DNA of 64,000 bases from Dactylis glomerata (Eukaryota > Streptophyta > Magnoliopsida > Poales > Poaceae): positions 16,045,464 to 16,109,463 of the forward strand of contig QXEO01000531.1 of the NCBI GenBank assembly GCA_007115705.1, read 5' to 3'. This document shows positions 63,198 through 64,000 of this stretch, one piece after another. Both the position numbers and the translations under genes were made by a program. The notes under the pieces were generated by a model. The model did no database searches and was not told the DNA's origin. It worked only from the letters and a program-made list of their open reading frames with translations. Positions within the stretch are counted from its first letter, which is position 1. Each line of letters starts with the position of its first letter.

Positions 63198-64000
63198 TTA
63201 CAACATCGGGTTATCAGAATCATCTACGCCTAAAGGATCTAGATAATGATACTCGCGGAAAAACGCAGCATCCGCCTCTAGAAGCCTAGCTACGAGTCTT
63301 CGAGCAGGTTGAAGCGTGTTCTCCATATGAACCCGAAGGCTAGCTCCACCTGGAGCTAAACTCAAGGACATTGTGCTATAATTCAATCTGGGGTGCCACT
63401 TGCGTATCCACCCGAGAGCAAAATTGGCACCAGCCACTAAGTTCAGTTCTATTAACCTATGAATACGATGACTGGATCTGAAAGCATCAAGAAGAAGTGG
63501 AAAAGTTGCAGGCAAAGGATTACGGGGAAGCATAATGGAGTGCATAGTTGTAAGAGCTCGCCGGCAACCATCAACTGACTCGCCAATATGCTGGGCACGG
63601 TCTTGAAACAATACAATGGCGCTCCGGCGTCGAGGATCAGACCACCAAGTCTCGTAGCCAGTCGACATCTTCTCCAAAGCAGCATTTTGCTCAGCAACTC
63701 GACGTTCTTCAGCAGCAAAATCCAAACAAGTACCTACAATGGCAAATATATCACAAAAGAAGTGCACAAATAGCCAAAGAAGGAGTCGAAAGAAAACTCA
63801 CATCGCAACAGCTCGCAAGCTGACTCGACAATGCCAAGAATGAAAGATCCGCACTCTTCATTATGAACAACCTTCGCCGTCAAGCTGGAGACCTTTTCTT
63901 CAAGGGAATAGATTTTCTTCATATAGCCACCGGCTAGGCTAGCCTTTTTAATAGCCATCTGTGCTTGGCATTTGGCCAAGGATAGGCGAGTTTCAAGGTC
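63198..64000 (-). CDS. Antisense ORF of Tat-type element with 68-nt intron, partial
   Basis: Minus strand. Exon from the window edge to 63802 (DLETRLSLAKCQAQMAIKKA...ACELLR) and exon 63733-63198 (TCLDFAAEERRVAEQNAALE...DSDNPML stop) are joined in frame if GTGAGT at 63801 and CATTGTAG ending at 63734 are used as splice sites, giving a 68-base intron. The first exon is coiled-coil-like. The second contains GCRRALTTMHSIMLPRNPLP, a RIHRLIELNLVAGANFALGW segment and an acidic C-terminus. No enzyme motif is recognised. From memory, similar proteins are annotated from antisense ORFs of grass gypsy elements. Its N-terminus and promoter lie outside the window. Confidence 0.65.
63734..63801 (-). other. 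Predicted 68-nt intron in antisense ORF
   Basis: GT-AG intron on the minus strand with donor GTGAGT and a T-rich acceptor ending CATTGTAG. Removing it joins two open frames exactly (codon TGT split after its first base). Without removal, both frames run into stops. Confidence 0.6.

Larger units (their letters stand above)
59469..64000 (+). mobile_element. Ty3/gypsy element of Tat type, left part, without RT in view
   Basis: A 334-bp LTR, a primer-binding site TGGCGCCGACCGTGGGGA and a long gag-protease frame are followed at 62909 by non-coding DNA and an antisense ORF. No reverse transcriptase, RNase H or integrase follows the protease in the 1.1 kb seen. Antisense extra ORFs are known in Tat elements such as Grande. 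Absence of pol right after the protease suggests a non-autonomous derivative that keeps gag-protease and the antisense gene. The right end lies outside the window. Confidence 0.85.

Overview
The window is a stretch of plant nuclear DNA, almost certainly from a grass (Poaceae). The evidence is a dense nest of LTR retrotransposons with typical plant primer-binding sites, a plant L1-type LINE with a zinc-knuckle ORF1, MITE-like and Helitron ends, and GC-rich gene-start islands with CT-rich leaders and GT-AG introns set in AT-rich DNA. One LTR family (36456-43196) resembles, from memory, elements common in pooid cereals; I could not verify this. No bacterial or viral genome organisation, CRISPR array, rRNA or tRNA gene was found.

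Layout. 1-1020: GC-rich island with an unrecognised open frame. 1836-7405: decayed Ty1/copia element with only its 3' LTR. 7406-8324: shuffled short repeats. 8325-16810: remnant of a PRP19-like splicing-factor gene, split inside an exon by a long LINE (about 8421-16293; ORF1 with three in-frame stops, ORF2 open). 17158-47736: about 5 kb of sequence present as three head-to-tail copies. Copy 1 carries a MITE. Copy 2 is split by an 11.8-kb LTR element (22340-34132, direct repeat ACCCT, nearly identical 4.5-kb LTRs, no pol) and by a second LTR element (36456-43196). Copy 3 is cut at 47737 by a Helitron end. 48778-52325: solo LTR with perfect 5-bp direct repeat TTTCA. 52326-58027: mostly non-coding, with possible minus-strand gene pieces near 52.6 and 54.5-55.2 kb. 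58028-58677: probable small Helitron. 59469-64000: left part of a Ty3/gypsy Tat-type element with LTR, primer-binding site, gag-protease with two stops, no reverse transcriptase, and an antisense ORF with an apparent 68-nt intron; it runs off the window.

How the parts work together. Nearly all coding capacity belongs to transposons. The only host gene recognised is the PRP19-like one, a pseudogene here. The nesting gives relative ages: the tandem copies came first, then the LTR elements landed in copy 2. The 11.8-kb element is very young, with about 18 substitutions between its LTRs counted by eye. It, the 36.4-43.2 kb element and the solo LTR all read leftwards.

I found no convincing new cellular system. 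The most unusual items are the antisense spliced ORF in a pol-less gag-protease element, the pol-less young element with its own internal TATA-led ORF, the LTR followed by a second primer-binding-site segment, and the tandem triplication carrying a gene 5' end. Positions come from reading the sequence. Similarities described as counted by eye were not computed.
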